Shown here: piece by piece, positions 8,055 through 16,446 of the stretch
Layout of the letters: each line of letters starts with the position of its first letter
How positions within the stretch are numbered: the stretch's first letter is position 1
IMG/VR virus record: IMGVR_UViG_3300007345_000225
Location: 1-26,441 of that record
DNA: 26,441 nucleotides
Source: a virus
Direction: 5' to 3' (one strand)
Made by a program: the position numbers and the translations under genes
The notes under the pieces: generated by a model
What the model saw: the letters and a program-made list of their open reading frames with translations, nothing else
Database searches by the model: none
Told to the model about the DNA's origin: nothing

Positions 8055-8738
8055 ATGCCATACAAAGTAGTTAAAAAAGAAGAGATAAAGAGTATAATTG
8101 GGAAAGTTTCAAGGAAGAAGTTTTTATCTGAAAATCAAAAAGTATATTATAATGAATTAATAGATAATGAAATAACAATATGCTCTGGTCCTGCAGGTGT
8201 AGGTAAATCATATGTCGCAATGAGGGCGGCTATAGATTTACTAATGGATGATACAAATTCATATGAAAAAATTATTATAGTTAGACCCGCTGTTGAAGCG
8301 GAAGAGAAACTAGGTTCTTTACCTGGTAATTTAGAAGAAAAATTAGACCCGTATATATTTCCATCATATTATCTTTTAAATAAAATAATAGGAAAAGAAT
8401 CAAGAGAAAAATTAAAACAAAATGATGTTATTGAGGTGTTCGCATTGGCATATATGAGAGGTATGAATATAGATAACTCAATATTAATTTTTGAAGAAGC
8501 TCAAAACTCAACACCGTCACAAATGAAATTGTTACTTACACGTATTGGGTTTAATTCTAAGTTTTTTATATCTGGTGATGTTGAACAAACTGATAGATAT
8601 AGAGATAAGACACAATCGGGTTTATATGATGCCTTAAATAGATTTCGCGAAATAGAAAGAATAGGTGTGTTTGAGTTTGAGAATAAGGATGTAATTAGAA
8701 ATCCTTTGATAAGTAAGATTTTAGATAAGTACGAGTAA
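8055..8738 (+). CDS. phoH: PhoH-like P-loop ATPase
   Basis: This is a compact PhoH domain of 227 residues. Walker A is GPAGVGKS (45-52), the Walker B region is ILIFEEAQN (143-151), and the sensor segment SGDVEQTD (173-180) is the usual PhoH G-D-x-x-Q-x-D. The segment VRPAVEAEEKLGSLPGNLEEK (from about residue 77) is the family's RP-x-x-x-x-x-E-x-LG-x-LPG block. PhoH proteins bind ATP and are thought to act in RNA metabolism; they are common in marine T4-like phages, where their role is unsettled. Walker B has E148 where most members have the D of D-E-A-Q-N, a conservative change. It begins 32 nt after the previous gene, the largest gap in this operon, and ends overlapping the next start by one base. 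Confidence 0.92.
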   Translation: MPYKVVKKEEIKSIIGKVSRKKFLSENQKVYYNELIDNEITICSGPAGVGKSYVAMRAAIDLLMDDTNSYEKIIIVRPAVEAEEKLGSLPGNLEEKLDPYIFPSYYLLNKIIGKESREKLKQNDVIEVFALAYMRGMNIDNSILIFEEAQNSTPSQMKLLLTRIGFNSKFFISGDVEQTDRYRDKTQSGLYDALNRFREIERIGVFEFENKDVIRNPLISKILDKYE

Positions 8739-9379
8739 TGAAAATTGCATTTGACTTAAATGGTGTAATTAGAGATGTTTTTCTAAAAACTGAGCAGGTT
8801 TATACTAAATTCTATTTAGAGGAAAAAGACGATGAGGTTGTGTCTAAGTACAACGAGGAAACTGAAGAATGGGAAGAAGAAACTAAATCCGATGGTTTCG
8901 AGTATGGATTAGAGTTACCTGTTACTTCCATGAATTTAATAGACCACTTTAAATTTGAGACTCCTGATGATTTATACAACTTTTTTTATGTGGATTTTCC
9001 GATGAACATTTTTGGTCACAGTCCTTCAATAAGCGGTAATACATTTAATATTTTAAACGACTTATATATTGATTATAGAGATGAAAATGAAATTTATATT
9101 ATATCAGATGAAATCGGTAAATCTAAACCAGCAACATTGTTTTTCTTATCCAAATATGGGTGTTTAGTAGAAAACATTAAATTTTATTCTAAGTCTACTT
9201 TAGAGCATACTTTTGATGAGTTTGATATTATTACTACATCAAATCCGGATTTTTTATCAAAAGATTCAAATAGTAAAAAAATTATAAAGGTTAATACAAC
9301 TTACAATCAGAATTATGAATCCGATTTTACGATTGATGATATTTCGGAGGTTAATGATATATTTAAAAAAATAATTTAA
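8738..9379 (+). CDS. HAD-like protein with altered catalytic motif
   Basis: The N-terminus KIAFDLNGVIRDVF is a HAD motif I in which the second aspartate is replaced by asparagine (D6-L-N8-G). A possible motif II is IYIISDE (about residues 119-125), motif III may be GKSKPATLFFLSKYG, and motif IV could be FDIITTSNPDFL, where the usual acidic pair is reduced. A long acidic insertion (residues about 30-55, EEKDDEVVSKYNEETEEWEE) follows motif I where a cap domain would sit. Loss of the acid/base aspartate is known in phosphonatase-like, phosphomutase-like or inactive HAD proteins, so it may be a binding protein or use a different chemistry. It is coupled to phoH and followed by glycosyltransferase genes. 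Confidence 0.6.
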   Translation: MKIAFDLNGVIRDVFLKTEQVYTKFYLEEKDDEVVSKYNEETEEWEEETKSDGFEYGLELPVTSMNLIDHFKFETPDDLYNFFYVDFPMNIFGHSPSISGNTFNILNDLYIDYRDENEIYIISDEIGKSKPATLFFLSKYGCLVENIKFYSKSTLEHTFDEFDIITTSNPDFLSKDSNSKKIIKVNTTYNQNYESDFTIDDISEVNDIFKKII

Positions 9380-9381
9380 TA

Positions 9382-9651
9382 ATGTTAGAAGTTTTAGGTG
9401 AACTATATTATATAGATTTAGATAATGTTAGTAACACTATCGATATGTCTGATGACAATTTTTCAGGTGAAACTGAACAAACCATAAATTTGGTATCTTT
9501 TGAAGTTATAAAAATGATGTTAGAAATTATAATGACAGAAAGAGAAGAAATAGATAATAATTTGGGCGTACACAATACTAAAGATTTAAGTATTCCTTTT
9601 AGGATTGCTTTTAATACTTTATTAAAACATCAAATATTAAAACATTTATAA
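9382..9651 (+). CDS. Hypothetical small acidic protein (89 aa)
   Basis: Two bases separate it from the upstream stop and two from the downstream start, so it sits inside the operon. The first third is acidic and probably beta or loop (LYYIDLDNVSNTIDMSDDNF). The rest is helical: INLVSFEVIKMMLEIIMTER and IPFRIAFNTLLKHQILKHL. No metal site, membrane segment or catalytic motif is evident. It could be a small partner of a neighbouring enzyme, but nothing in the sequence demonstrates this. Confidence 0.6.
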   Translation: MLEVLGELYYIDLDNVSNTIDMSDDNFSGETEQTINLVSFEVIKMMLEIIMTEREEIDNNLGVHNTKDLSIPFRIAFNTLLKHQILKHL

Positions 9652-9653
9652 AA

Positions 9654-10718
9654 ATGAATGAAGAAACAATATTAAAAGTAGAACAATCTGTTAAAAATTT
9701 ATCAGATAAAAGTTGTCGAATTTATTTTTTGTGTCAAGACACAAAAGGTAATGCAAAGGCAGGTGTTAAAATGATATATGATATGGCATTAACACTAAAG
9801 AATGATGGTTTTAATACCATAATAATGCACGAAAAAAATGACTATGCAGGTGTTGAATCTTGGTTAGGTGAGGAGTATATGAATATCCCTCATTCTTCTA
9901 TTGAAAATCAGGATTTGAAAGTGTCTCCTGAAGATTTTATAGTTATTCCTGAGATATATGGGCACGTTATGGAACAGATATCTAAATTATCTTGTGCAAA
10001 AATTGTTTTATGTCAAGCATACGACCACATGTTAGAAACATTACAACCTGGTACATCTTGGACCACACATGGATTTAATAAATGTATAACTACTAACGAA
10101 AAACAAAAAGAGTATGTTGCTGAAATTATGACAAATGTTAGTTTTGACGTAGTTGAGCCGTTAATTAGTGATGAGTTTTCACCTAAAGATTTACCGTCCA
10201 AACCAATAGTTTCGATACACACAAGAGAACAAAGAGATACGATGAAAATAATAAAAACTTTTTACCTAAAGTATCCACAATATAGGTGGATTACTTTTAG
10301 AGATATGAGAGGTTTGTCACCTAAAGAATTTTCAGAGTATTTAAAAGACTCATTTGTATCTGTGTGGGTTGATGATACTTCAGGTTTTGGTACATTCCCG
10401 TTAGAGTCTATGATTACTAGAACACCTGTTATTGGAAAAGTTCCTAATCTTAAACCTGAGTGGTTAAATGATGAGAATGGTGTTTGGACATATGAACAAA
10501 ACAACATTCACGATATTTTAGCAGAGTTCATTCAAAATTGGTTGGAAGATAATATTAATGAGGATTTATATGATAAAGGTGTTGAGACCGCTCAAAAATA
10601 TAATAACAAAGAGGACTTTGATAGTAAGGTTATATCTCTGTTTGATACATATATCTCTCAAAGAAAAGAGGTCTTTGAGAGTCAGTTAGAAAAAATAAAA
10701 GTTGAAGAAGAAGGATAA
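9654..10718 (+). CDS. Glycosyltransferase, GT-B fold, GT4-like
   Basis: The 354-residue protein begins with a linker helix, then a Rossmann-type strand RIYFLCQDTKGNAKAG followed by a helix, the nucleotide-binding N-lobe pattern. The C-terminal lobe starts near residue 184 (PIVSIHTREQRD) and includes WITFRDMRGLSPKEFSEYL and VSVWVDDTSGFGTFPLESM; E251 in the last segment is the conserved donor-site glutamate context (G-x-x-P-x-E) of GT4 enzymes, followed by TRTPVIGKVP. The tail (from about 310) is a charged coiled coil. It shares this layout with the gene at 2041, but I see no close sequence match, so recent duplication is unlikely. It is followed by a GT2 gene after 2 nt. Confidence 0.8.
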   Translation: MNEETILKVEQSVKNLSDKSCRIYFLCQDTKGNAKAGVKMIYDMALTLKNDGFNTIIMHEKNDYAGVESWLGEEYMNIPHSSIENQDLKVSPEDFIVIPEIYGHVMEQISKLSCAKIVLCQAYDHMLETLQPGTSWTTHGFNKCITTNEKQKEYVAEIMTNVSFDVVEPLISDEFSPKDLPSKPIVSIHTREQRDTMKIIKTFYLKYPQYRWITFRDMRGLSPKEFSEYLKDSFVSVWVDDTSGFGTFPLESMITRTPVIGKVPNLKPEWLNDENGVWTYEQNNIHDILAEFIQNWLEDNINEDLYDKGVETAQKYNNKEDFDSKVISLFDTYISQRKEVFESQLEKIKVEEEG

Positions 10719-10720
10719 AA

Positions 10721-11551
10721 ATGGAAAATTTAAATATATCTGTAGTATTACCAATAGAGTCGTCAAAACATAAAAATTTTGATTTACTTTTCAAATCTTG
10801 TATTACATCAATCAGTAATCAAGTTAAAGAATGTCCTAAAAGAGGAAAGTGTGTGGAGGATATTGAGTTAGTCCTTGTGCACTCAGGAGAAGAGTCCTTA
10901 GAGTCATATATAAGTAATTTTGATTTTAGTGGTATAACTACTAATATCATACATAATACAGGTGAAACCGACTTTTGTAGTCAAATAAACTTGGGTGTTG
11001 AAAAATCAACTCATGAATGGGTAAGTATTTTTGAATTTGATGATGAGTACTCAAGTATTTGGTTTAAGAATGTTTCTAGATATATCGATTCATACCCTGA
11101 GGTTAAAGCGTTTTTACCTTTAGTTGTTGATACCGATGAGAAAGGGGTGTTCGCTGGATTCACAAATGAAGCTACGTTTGCCGCCAACATGAATAGTGAG
11201 ATTGGATATCTAACAAACGAAGTTTTGTTAAACTATCAAAATTTTCAAACAAGTGGTATGGTATTTAAAAAGTCACTATTCGATGATTTTGGAGGGTTTA
11301 AAAAATCAATTAGGTTAACTTTTGTATATGAGTTATTATTAAGATTAACTTATAATTCAACAAAAATTATGACTATTCCAAGAATAGGGTATAAACATTC
11401 TAATATGAGAGAAGGTTCAGTATTTTGGAACTACAAATTTGGTTCTACTCCGCTTACAGAAGATGAGGTCGCTTTTTGGATTGATTCAGCTAAAAAAGAA
11501 CATTTCTTTAAAGAAGATAGAAATATAAAGTATGAATTAGGTGAAGTTTAA
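10721..11551 (+). CDS. Glycosyltransferase family 2-like
   Basis: The fold starts NISVVLPIES, then a helix, and ends the nucleotide-binding half with EWVSIFEFDDEYSSIWF, where D107, D108 and E109 take the place of the D-x-D metal motif of GT-A enzymes. After this, KAFLPLVVD and QTSGMVFKKSLFDDFGGFKK match the acceptor half of GT2 proteins, including the G-F-x-x-x-x stretch after the second strand. Length (276) fits a single-domain family-2 transferase. There is no membrane segment, so it should act in the cytoplasm. The stop overlaps the sigma factor start by one base (TAATG), which joins the glycosyltransferase run to late-transcription control. Confidence 0.75.
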   Translation: MENLNISVVLPIESSKHKNFDLLFKSCITSISNQVKECPKRGKCVEDIELVLVHSGEESLESYISNFDFSGITTNIIHNTGETDFCSQINLGVEKSTHEWVSIFEFDDEYSSIWFKNVSRYIDSYPEVKAFLPLVVDTDEKGVFAGFTNEATFAANMNSEIGYLTNEVLLNYQNFQTSGMVFKKSLFDDFGGFKKSIRLTFVYELLLRLTYNSTKIMTIPRIGYKHSNMREGSVFWNYKFGSTPLTEDEVAFWIDSAKKEHFFKEDRNIKYELGEV

Positions 11552-12294
11552 TGACGATTTCTGGAGATAATAAAAATTCCGAAGTCAAAAAACGGGGGAG
11601 AAAGGCTAAGGCTCAAAATTATTTTGATGTGAGGGAAGAAAAAGCAGTAAGAATGTTTCTTACTGCTTCTACGTGGAATGAAAAAAATCAAATTTATAAT
11701 GAGTATTTAAGGGCTCCTTTAGACAAAATGATTGAGTCTATTATTAGGAGATATAAGTTATATCGAAAAAATATGGATTTTGTTGATATCCACAATGATA
11801 CTCATTCATTTTTAATGACTAAAGTTGAAAAGTTCAAACCCGACAAAAACAAAAAAGCCTATTCCTATTTTGGTACTATATGTAAAAATTATCTTATGGG
11901 TCAAATTATTAAAGACCAAAAAGAACAAAATAGAAAAATATCGTATGAGGATATTACAACTAAGTTAGAGAGTAGACCTGATATGATATATTATTTGGAG
12001 TACGAAAAAGTAACTGCGGAACAAGTAATAAAAGAGTTTTTAAAAGAACTAGAAAAATTTATAGAAGATTCTTCTTTAAATAATAATGAAATAAAATTAG
12101 GATATGCTTTATTAGAGTTATTTGATAATTATGAAGAAATTTTTATAGGTACTGACAATAATAAGTTTAATAAAAACATTATCTTACTTTCTTTGCGTGA
12201 AATGACTAATATGAGTACTAAAGAGATTAGAACTTCTATGAAAAAATTTAAAAATTTGTATTTTGATTTAACAGTTAAGCTTAATAATTTATAA
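11551..12294 (+). CDS. 55: Late transcription sigma factor, gp55-like
   Basis: Residues about 56-128 resemble sigma region 2: a helix (LDKMIESIIRRYKLY), then HSFLMTKVEKFKPDKNKKAY and SYFGTICKNYLMGQI, where F-x-P-x-K-x-x-x-A-(Y/F)-S-Y-(F/L)-x-T-I-x-(K/R)-N-Y-L is typical of T4-like late sigma factors. The C-terminal part (about 210-240, LREMTNMSTKEIRTSMKKF) has a helix-turn-helix-like look. In T4, gp55 gives RNA polymerase specificity for the TATAAATA late promoter and acts with gp33 and the sliding clamp. At 247 residues it is longer than T4 gp55, partly because of a basic N-terminus with KKRGRKAK. The likely target element in this phage may be the TATTTATA octamer listed separately. Good family call, moderate residue-level detail. 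Confidence 0.8.
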   Translation: MTISGDNKNSEVKKRGRKAKAQNYFDVREEKAVRMFLTASTWNEKNQIYNEYLRAPLDKMIESIIRRYKLYRKNMDFVDIHNDTHSFLMTKVEKFKPDKNKKAYSYFGTICKNYLMGQIIKDQKEQNRKISYEDITTKLESRPDMIYYLEYEKVTAEQVIKEFLKELEKFIEDSSLNNNEIKLGYALLELFDNYEEIFIGTDNNKFNKNIILLSLREMTNMSTKEIRTSMKKFKNLYFDLTVKLNNL

Positions 12295-12308
12295 AACCCA
12301 TATTTAAA

Positions 12309-12316
12309 TATTTATA
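12309..12316 (+). promoter_or_regulatory. Candidate late promoter element TATTTATA
   Basis: The octamer TATTTATA lies in the 27-nt gap between the sigma factor gene and the next gene, 5 nt before the ATG at 12322. It is one of six exact copies in the window, all in gaps before genes. If it acts as a -10 element, the transcript would begin at or next to the start codon and be leaderless. Confidence 0.4.
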
Positions 12317-12321
12317 GTATT

Positions 12322-12693
12322 ATGGGAAGACCTAAGAAAAAAGAAATTGTTTTAAGTAAAGACTCTGTGTTGAGTTTAATGCAAGAGATTTATAATGAAC
12401 TTGTTGAGCAAAGGGCCACGGCAATAAGGATACAGAATAAAATGTTAGGGTTGTTGAAAGGTGCTGAAGATATGGCAGTTATTGGTCCTGTTATTAAAGA
12501 ACAACAGAAAATCATAAACGACACTATCGAAAAAAAATTATCTTTATCTAAGTTACAATCATCTATATGGGAAAAATCGTCAAATACGTCTGAAGAGGAA
12601 TTTAATTTATCAGAGATGGATGACGATGTTTTACAAGCCCTAATACAAAAAGATTTAGACAAAGAAAATGATGATGGTTATAAAATGACTTAA
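12322..12693 (+). CDS. Hypothetical protein with AT-hook-like N-terminus (123 aa)
   Basis: The protein starts MGRPKKKEIV, in which G-R-P flanked by basic residues resembles an AT-hook core, so minor-groove DNA contact is possible. Residues 15-80 form long helices (SLMQEIYNELVEQRATAIRI and VIKEQQKIINDTIEKKLSL). The C-terminal 35 residues are acidic (SEEEFNLSEMDDDVLQALIQ). It follows the late sigma gene and precedes virion genes. A DNA- or polymerase-binding partner of the sigma factor, or a packaging protein, would fit this form, but I do not recognise a family and see no similarity to T4 gp33. Confidence 0.6.
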   Translation: MGRPKKKEIVLSKDSVLSLMQEIYNELVEQRATAIRIQNKMLGLLKGAEDMAVIGPVIKEQQKIINDTIEKKLSLSKLQSSIWEKSSNTSEEEFNLSEMDDDVLQALIQKDLDKENDDGYKMT

Positions 12694-12695
12694 TC

Positions 12696-14642
12696 ATGGC
12701 AATAGACGTAAAACAGGGTTATAGAGACGCCACAACAAAGATTAACTCATATAACACCACAATTTCAACGCAAGCGACAGAAAAAACTCTTAAAAAACTA
12801 TCTTTAGGAGATAATTTTGAATTATCTAAAAGTGAATCGTTAAAACAACTTAACGATATTGGGGACACCCAACAAAGACTTCAAGCTGAAATTAAAAATC
12901 AATATGAAGAGTTAATTGATTTAGTAAAAACATCATTACCTAGTAAGCCTACAAGTAATTCTAATACTATTAATTTTTTAGTAAAACAGGTTTTAACTGC
13001 GTCTCAAAATACTAAAAGTAGAATTTCTGAGGTCGTTGTTGAGGAAAGTTTAAAAGTTGCTGGTTGTTCTCAAGAACAAACGTTTGTTGGTAACGATGAT
13101 AATTCGGGACCTAATAAAATTTACGTTAGGTTAAATCAAATCGACTTATTTAAATTACTTAAGAAAGACCCCTCTGAAGGGTATAATAAAATTCTTTATG
13201 AAAAAGAAGACCCTGTAACAGGAATGATTCCATTTCCAATGGATAAAGAATTATATAATAGGTTACAAAATGAAGGAGTGTCATTAAGTGATGAGTTTGG
13301 AAGTGATTATATTGGAGCGTCTGGTAGACAAATAATGGACGTTAAATACGTTACAGAATATGTACAAAACGGAACAACCTATTATGGGGACTTTTACGAA
13401 ATTACTTTACGTAATAGACCAAACTTAAATAGAGTTTCAGACTTTCTTAGAGATTATTATAAATCAATCGATATGTTAAATTTTGATGGGTTAATGGTAA
13501 AAATTATGAATTCTTTAACTGAGTTTATTGACATATCAGGAGGACTAACCACCTCAGACAAAGAGGAACAATCTAAGTTTGAAAAGATAATACAAAGAAT
13601 TTTAGGTTTATGTTTTGATAGTAATAAGGAAATTGATGTTTCGGGTACCGCAAAATTGTCAACATTAGATAATTTAGATGATTCATTTTTTGAAATGACT
13701 ACTGCAGATTTACGTAATATTGAAAATCAAATTAATAATATGGTTTTAGGCGTTACTGAATTTGAAGATTGCGGAAATGTTAAATTACCTGTTAATACTC
13801 AAGCAATATTTGAAGATATAAATGAAATACGAGACTTACCTGAAAATGAAAAAGTTGACGCATTTATAGAAAAAATTGAAAAATTAGGTAAGGATGAGAA
13901 TTGGAAACTTCAATTACCTGATGGCATCAATATCGATATCGCGATTAAAGATGGTTTATTAAAGGTAATACCTAGAGCTGTTGCGATGACGATACTCTCT
14001 CCCAAAGTATTACTAGGTCTTATGATTATATTGAAGTCATTAGGTAGTGCCATAATAAATGAAATCGAAGATTTTGCGACCTTCATGAAAAATATGAAAA
14101 CTTATTTGGTAAATATGATAAGTAGAATCTCATCTATTTTTGTTGAGGAGTTATTTAAATTACTTAAGAAGAATATTAGACGGTTGGTTGAAACTCTGAT
14201 GGTAGAAATTATAAAGGAGTCTAAAAATGCTCAGTTAAAAGTAATAACAGGTATAGTTTATGTATTACTTCAATTGGCTTCTGCAGTTGTGGACTGGAGA
14301 CAATGTAAAAGTGTAGTTGATGAAATATTAAACCTTCTTAATTTAGCTATACCGGGAGGTAGTAGACCTCCAACATTTGCATTAGCGGCGGCAGGATTAT
14401 TACCTGGAGGTTCACCCACAAGAGCACAAGCTAACATCACTGAAAACATTCAAAAATTAGGACTCCCGACAGGGGATATGCCTGATGGTTCACCTAACTT
14501 ATCACTACCCTCCATATTCCAACAAATAAAAGGTAGTAAAGACGAAGATTTAGAAAATGGAGTGGTCCATAGTTGGTGTGCGCCAGTAGCTGTAGGCCTT
14601 GTAGTCACCGGACCGATAAGATGTACAGGAAAAAGTATGTAA
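12696..14642 (+). CDS. Large putative virion protein with hydrophobic helices (648 aa)
   Basis: I recognise no named family. The N-terminal 120 residues are helical and polar (KQGYRDATTKINSYNTTIST onward). Residues about 130-290 are mixed alpha/beta with a DPVTGMIPFPMDKELYNRL segment. Two hydrophobic regions follow: about 422-455 (VIPRAVAMTILSPKVLLGL and the rest) and about 514-534 (LKVITGIVYVLLQLASAVVD). The last 100 residues are Gly/Pro/Ala-rich (PGGSRPPTFALAAAGLLPGG) and end with VGLVVTGPIRCTGKSM. The gene is 2 nt downstream of the preceding gene and 1 nt before a small coiled-coil gene and the OB-fold hub gene, so a tail or baseplate role is likely by position. The hydrophobic helices could pack in a channel or meet the membrane during DNA entry; that is inference. 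Confidence 0.6.
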   Translation: MAIDVKQGYRDATTKINSYNTTISTQATEKTLKKLSLGDNFELSKSESLKQLNDIGDTQQRLQAEIKNQYEELIDLVKTSLPSKPTSNSNTINFLVKQVLTASQNTKSRISEVVVEESLKVAGCSQEQTFVGNDDNSGPNKIYVRLNQIDLFKLLKKDPSEGYNKILYEKEDPVTGMIPFPMDKELYNRLQNEGVSLSDEFGSDYIGASGRQIMDVKYVTEYVQNGTTYYGDFYEITLRNRPNLNRVSDFLRDYYKSIDMLNFDGLMVKIMNSLTEFIDISGGLTTSDKEEQSKFEKIIQRILGLCFDSNKEIDVSGTAKLSTLDNLDDSFFEMTTADLRNIENQINNMVLGVTEFEDCGNVKLPVNTQAIFEDINEIRDLPENEKVDAFIEKIEKLGKDENWKLQLPDGINIDIAIKDGLLKVIPRAVAMTILSPKVLLGLMIILKSLGSAIINEIEDFATFMKNMKTYLVNMISRISSIFVEELFKLLKKNIRRLVETLMVEIIKESKNAQLKVITGIVYVLLQLASAVVDWRQCKSVVDEILNLLNLAIPGGSRPPTFALAAAGLLPGGSPTRAQANITENIQKLGLPTGDMPDGSPNLSLPSIFQQIKGSKDEDLENGVVHSWCAPVAVGLVVTGPIRCTGKSM

Positions 14643-14643
14643 A

Positions 14644-14841
14644 ATGGATGATAAAATTAAAAATATAATTAATGATTATAAATCTCTACCAAATAAAGAT
14701 TTAGAATTTGGTTTAAATCAAATTAGTGAAGATTTTGAAGATACTAAAAAGTTGATAGTTAGATTAACACATCATTTAGATTCGTTAGAAAATAGTTATA
14801 ATAATATTTTAAAAGAGTATAAATCTCGTAATGCTAAATGA
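14644..14841 (+). CDS. Small coiled-coil protein (65 aa)
   Basis: The sequence is almost entirely charged helix: DKIKNIINDYKSLPNKDLEF then FEDTKKLIVRLTHHLDSLEN and SYNNILKEYKSR, with hydrophobics at heptad-like spacing. It starts one base after the 648-residue protein and its stop overlaps the next start by 4 nt. Small coiled-coil proteins between baseplate genes can act as adaptors or chaperones; the role here is unproven. Confidence 0.6.
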   Translation: MDDKIKNIINDYKSLPNKDLEFGLNQISEDFEDTKKLIVRLTHHLDSLENSYNNILKEYKSRNAK

Positions 14842-16424
14842 TTGGTAAAGAAGATAATAGTAGAGAACTCAGGAGGGGTCAAATAATTTACAAAGGTCAG
14901 TGTATTGACAGTAACGACCCTATGCGTTTAGGTCGTATTCGCGCCATATTAAAAACAGAAAACCAATCTGACAGGGAAATTGCAAATGAAAACTATGGTA
15001 AGAAGACTTATCGTAATTGGGATGAAAGAGACCCTTTTGTATTCAAACCATTATTACCTTTTTTTATTAATACTCCCCCTAAAAAAGATGAGTATGTCCA
15101 CTTGTTTTACAATAATATATCAAGAAAAGGGGATAAAGATAAATTTTACATAGGAGGAGTATATAGTTCACCAACAACATCTGAATATGAAAGATATGAT
15201 TCCGCAGTAACTAATTTTGATGAGGGTTCTAGAAATAAACCATTTACTAACTTACTTAATGATGACGGTGAATATTTCTATGAAGACGTTAAAGGTGTAT
15301 ACTCAGAACCTCAAGACGTTACATTATATGGTAGAGGTACCTGTGACATTGTAATTAAAGATGATACAGTATTATTAAGAGCCGGTAAAAACAAAGACTT
15401 TAAAAGAGGTCAAGTACCAAGAAGAAATGAAAAAAGGGCGTTTATACAACTGTCAAAATTTAATCAAAGAACTGTATATGGGGATGCTCAGAAAAAACTT
15501 ATCTTTAATTTCCAACACCAAAACATAAAAAAAATAGTCGAGTATAATATCATTAATCCTGAAAATTCTCAGAATGTTTTTACAGGTAATATATACATAT
15601 ACAACATAGCACAAAAAGATGGATTATCTTTAAGTACAGAAGTAGTTAATGTTGATACTCAAGTACCTGAAACCTCAAAGTCTTTACAAACCACAGTATC
15701 ATTTAGTAGTAAAAGCTTATCAGAGGTCATTAAATTAATTAATGACACATTAGAAGGGTTAATTAAAGGTAATATAGGAAGTATAGTAAACCAAGAGGTG
15801 TCTAATGTGAGTATAAGTGGGCCGCAAAGATTCGACCAGGGTAATACATTCCCATTTTATTTCAGACCCCAAAGTAGTCTATTTAACAAATATGGTGGAG
15901 TTTCCCCAACCACAAACATGCAAGAACAATATAATTTAGGTGTTCTTTTTAATGGAGTTAAAGTGGTTACTCTAGATTTAAGCCCTGGTTATGGATTGGT
16001 TTATGATAAAAATAAGACTGATAGTGTTCCATTTAAACCTACAAAACAAAATCTAATACCAAAAACTACAAAACCTTTTGATAAATCAGTTGGTTTAATC
16101 GGAGGTGATGAAATATACCTACTTTCTCACCTATCACAGAAAACAGATGGGGGTGGTAGAATTGATTTAACCAATACGTTATATGGTATAGATGAGAATA
16201 GAATTGCTGATGAGATAGAACCAAAAACATCCTCGTTAGTAAGGGGTGAAGAATTATTAGACTTAATAAACTTAATAATTAGATATTTGGTAGGTCACGT
16301 ACATGCATATCATGGTTTACCTCCTGTACCACAAAGTATTGATGGTGTTAAAGTGGATGATTTACTTAAAGAGCTATTAGATGCACAGGATAAGATATTG
16401 AATAAGAATATTCGAATTAACTGA
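14838..16424 (+). CDS. 5: Baseplate hub / tail-spike protein with gp5-like OB-fold
   Basis: Residues about 13-40, GQIIYKGQCIDSNDPMRLGR, match the start of the OB-fold domain of T4 gp5 and VgrG/gpV-type spike proteins (a strand, then D-x-x-D-P-x-x-x-G-R-(I/V)). The remaining OB strands run to about residue 150 and include FYIGGVYSSP. T4 gp5 carries a lysozyme domain after the OB-fold; no lysozyme-like motif is seen here. Instead comes a large beta-rich region with VLLRAGKNKDF and repeated short strands, and a C-terminal GHVHAYHGLPPVPQ segment also seen in spike-type proteins. The protein would form the central tip that pierces the outer membrane. Hub-type function is likely; equivalence to gp5 is partial, so the symbol is tentative. 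Confidence 0.6.
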   Translation: MIGKEDNSRELRRGQIIYKGQCIDSNDPMRLGRIRAILKTENQSDREIANENYGKKTYRNWDERDPFVFKPLLPFFINTPPKKDEYVHLFYNNISRKGDKDKFYIGGVYSSPTTSEYERYDSAVTNFDEGSRNKPFTNLLNDDGEYFYEDVKGVYSEPQDVTLYGRGTCDIVIKDDTVLLRAGKNKDFKRGQVPRRNEKRAFIQLSKFNQRTVYGDAQKKLIFNFQHQNIKKIVEYNIINPENSQNVFTGNIYIYNIAQKDGLSLSTEVVNVDTQVPETSKSLQTTVSFSSKSLSEVIKLINDTLEGLIKGNIGSIVNQEVSNVSISGPQRFDQGNTFPFYFRPQSSLFNKYGGVSPTTNMQEQYNLGVLFNGVKVVTLDLSPGYGLVYDKNKTDSVPFKPTKQNLIPKTTKPFDKSVGLIGGDEIYLLSHLSQKTDGGGRIDLTNTLYGIDENRIADEIEPKTSSLVRGEELLDLINLIIRYLVGHVHAYHGLPPVPQSIDGVKVDDLLKELLDAQDKILNKNIRIN

Positions 16425-16425
16425 A

Positions 16426-16433
16426 TATTTATT
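16426..16433 (+). promoter_or_regulatory. Candidate late promoter element, one mismatch (TATTTATT)
   Basis: This lies in the 22-nt gap between the hub gene and the fibre-like gene, ending 13 nt before the ATG at 16447. It differs from the shared octamer TATTTATA at the last base and is followed by TATAAAA. Confidence 0.3.
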
Positions 16434-16446
16434 ATAAAAACTTAGT

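Noticed and set aside
2041-11551. Glycosyltransferases as DNA base-modifying enzymes like T4 alpha/beta-GT
   Set aside because: No hydroxymethylase or other gene making a modified base is seen in the window; not excluded, but unsupported.
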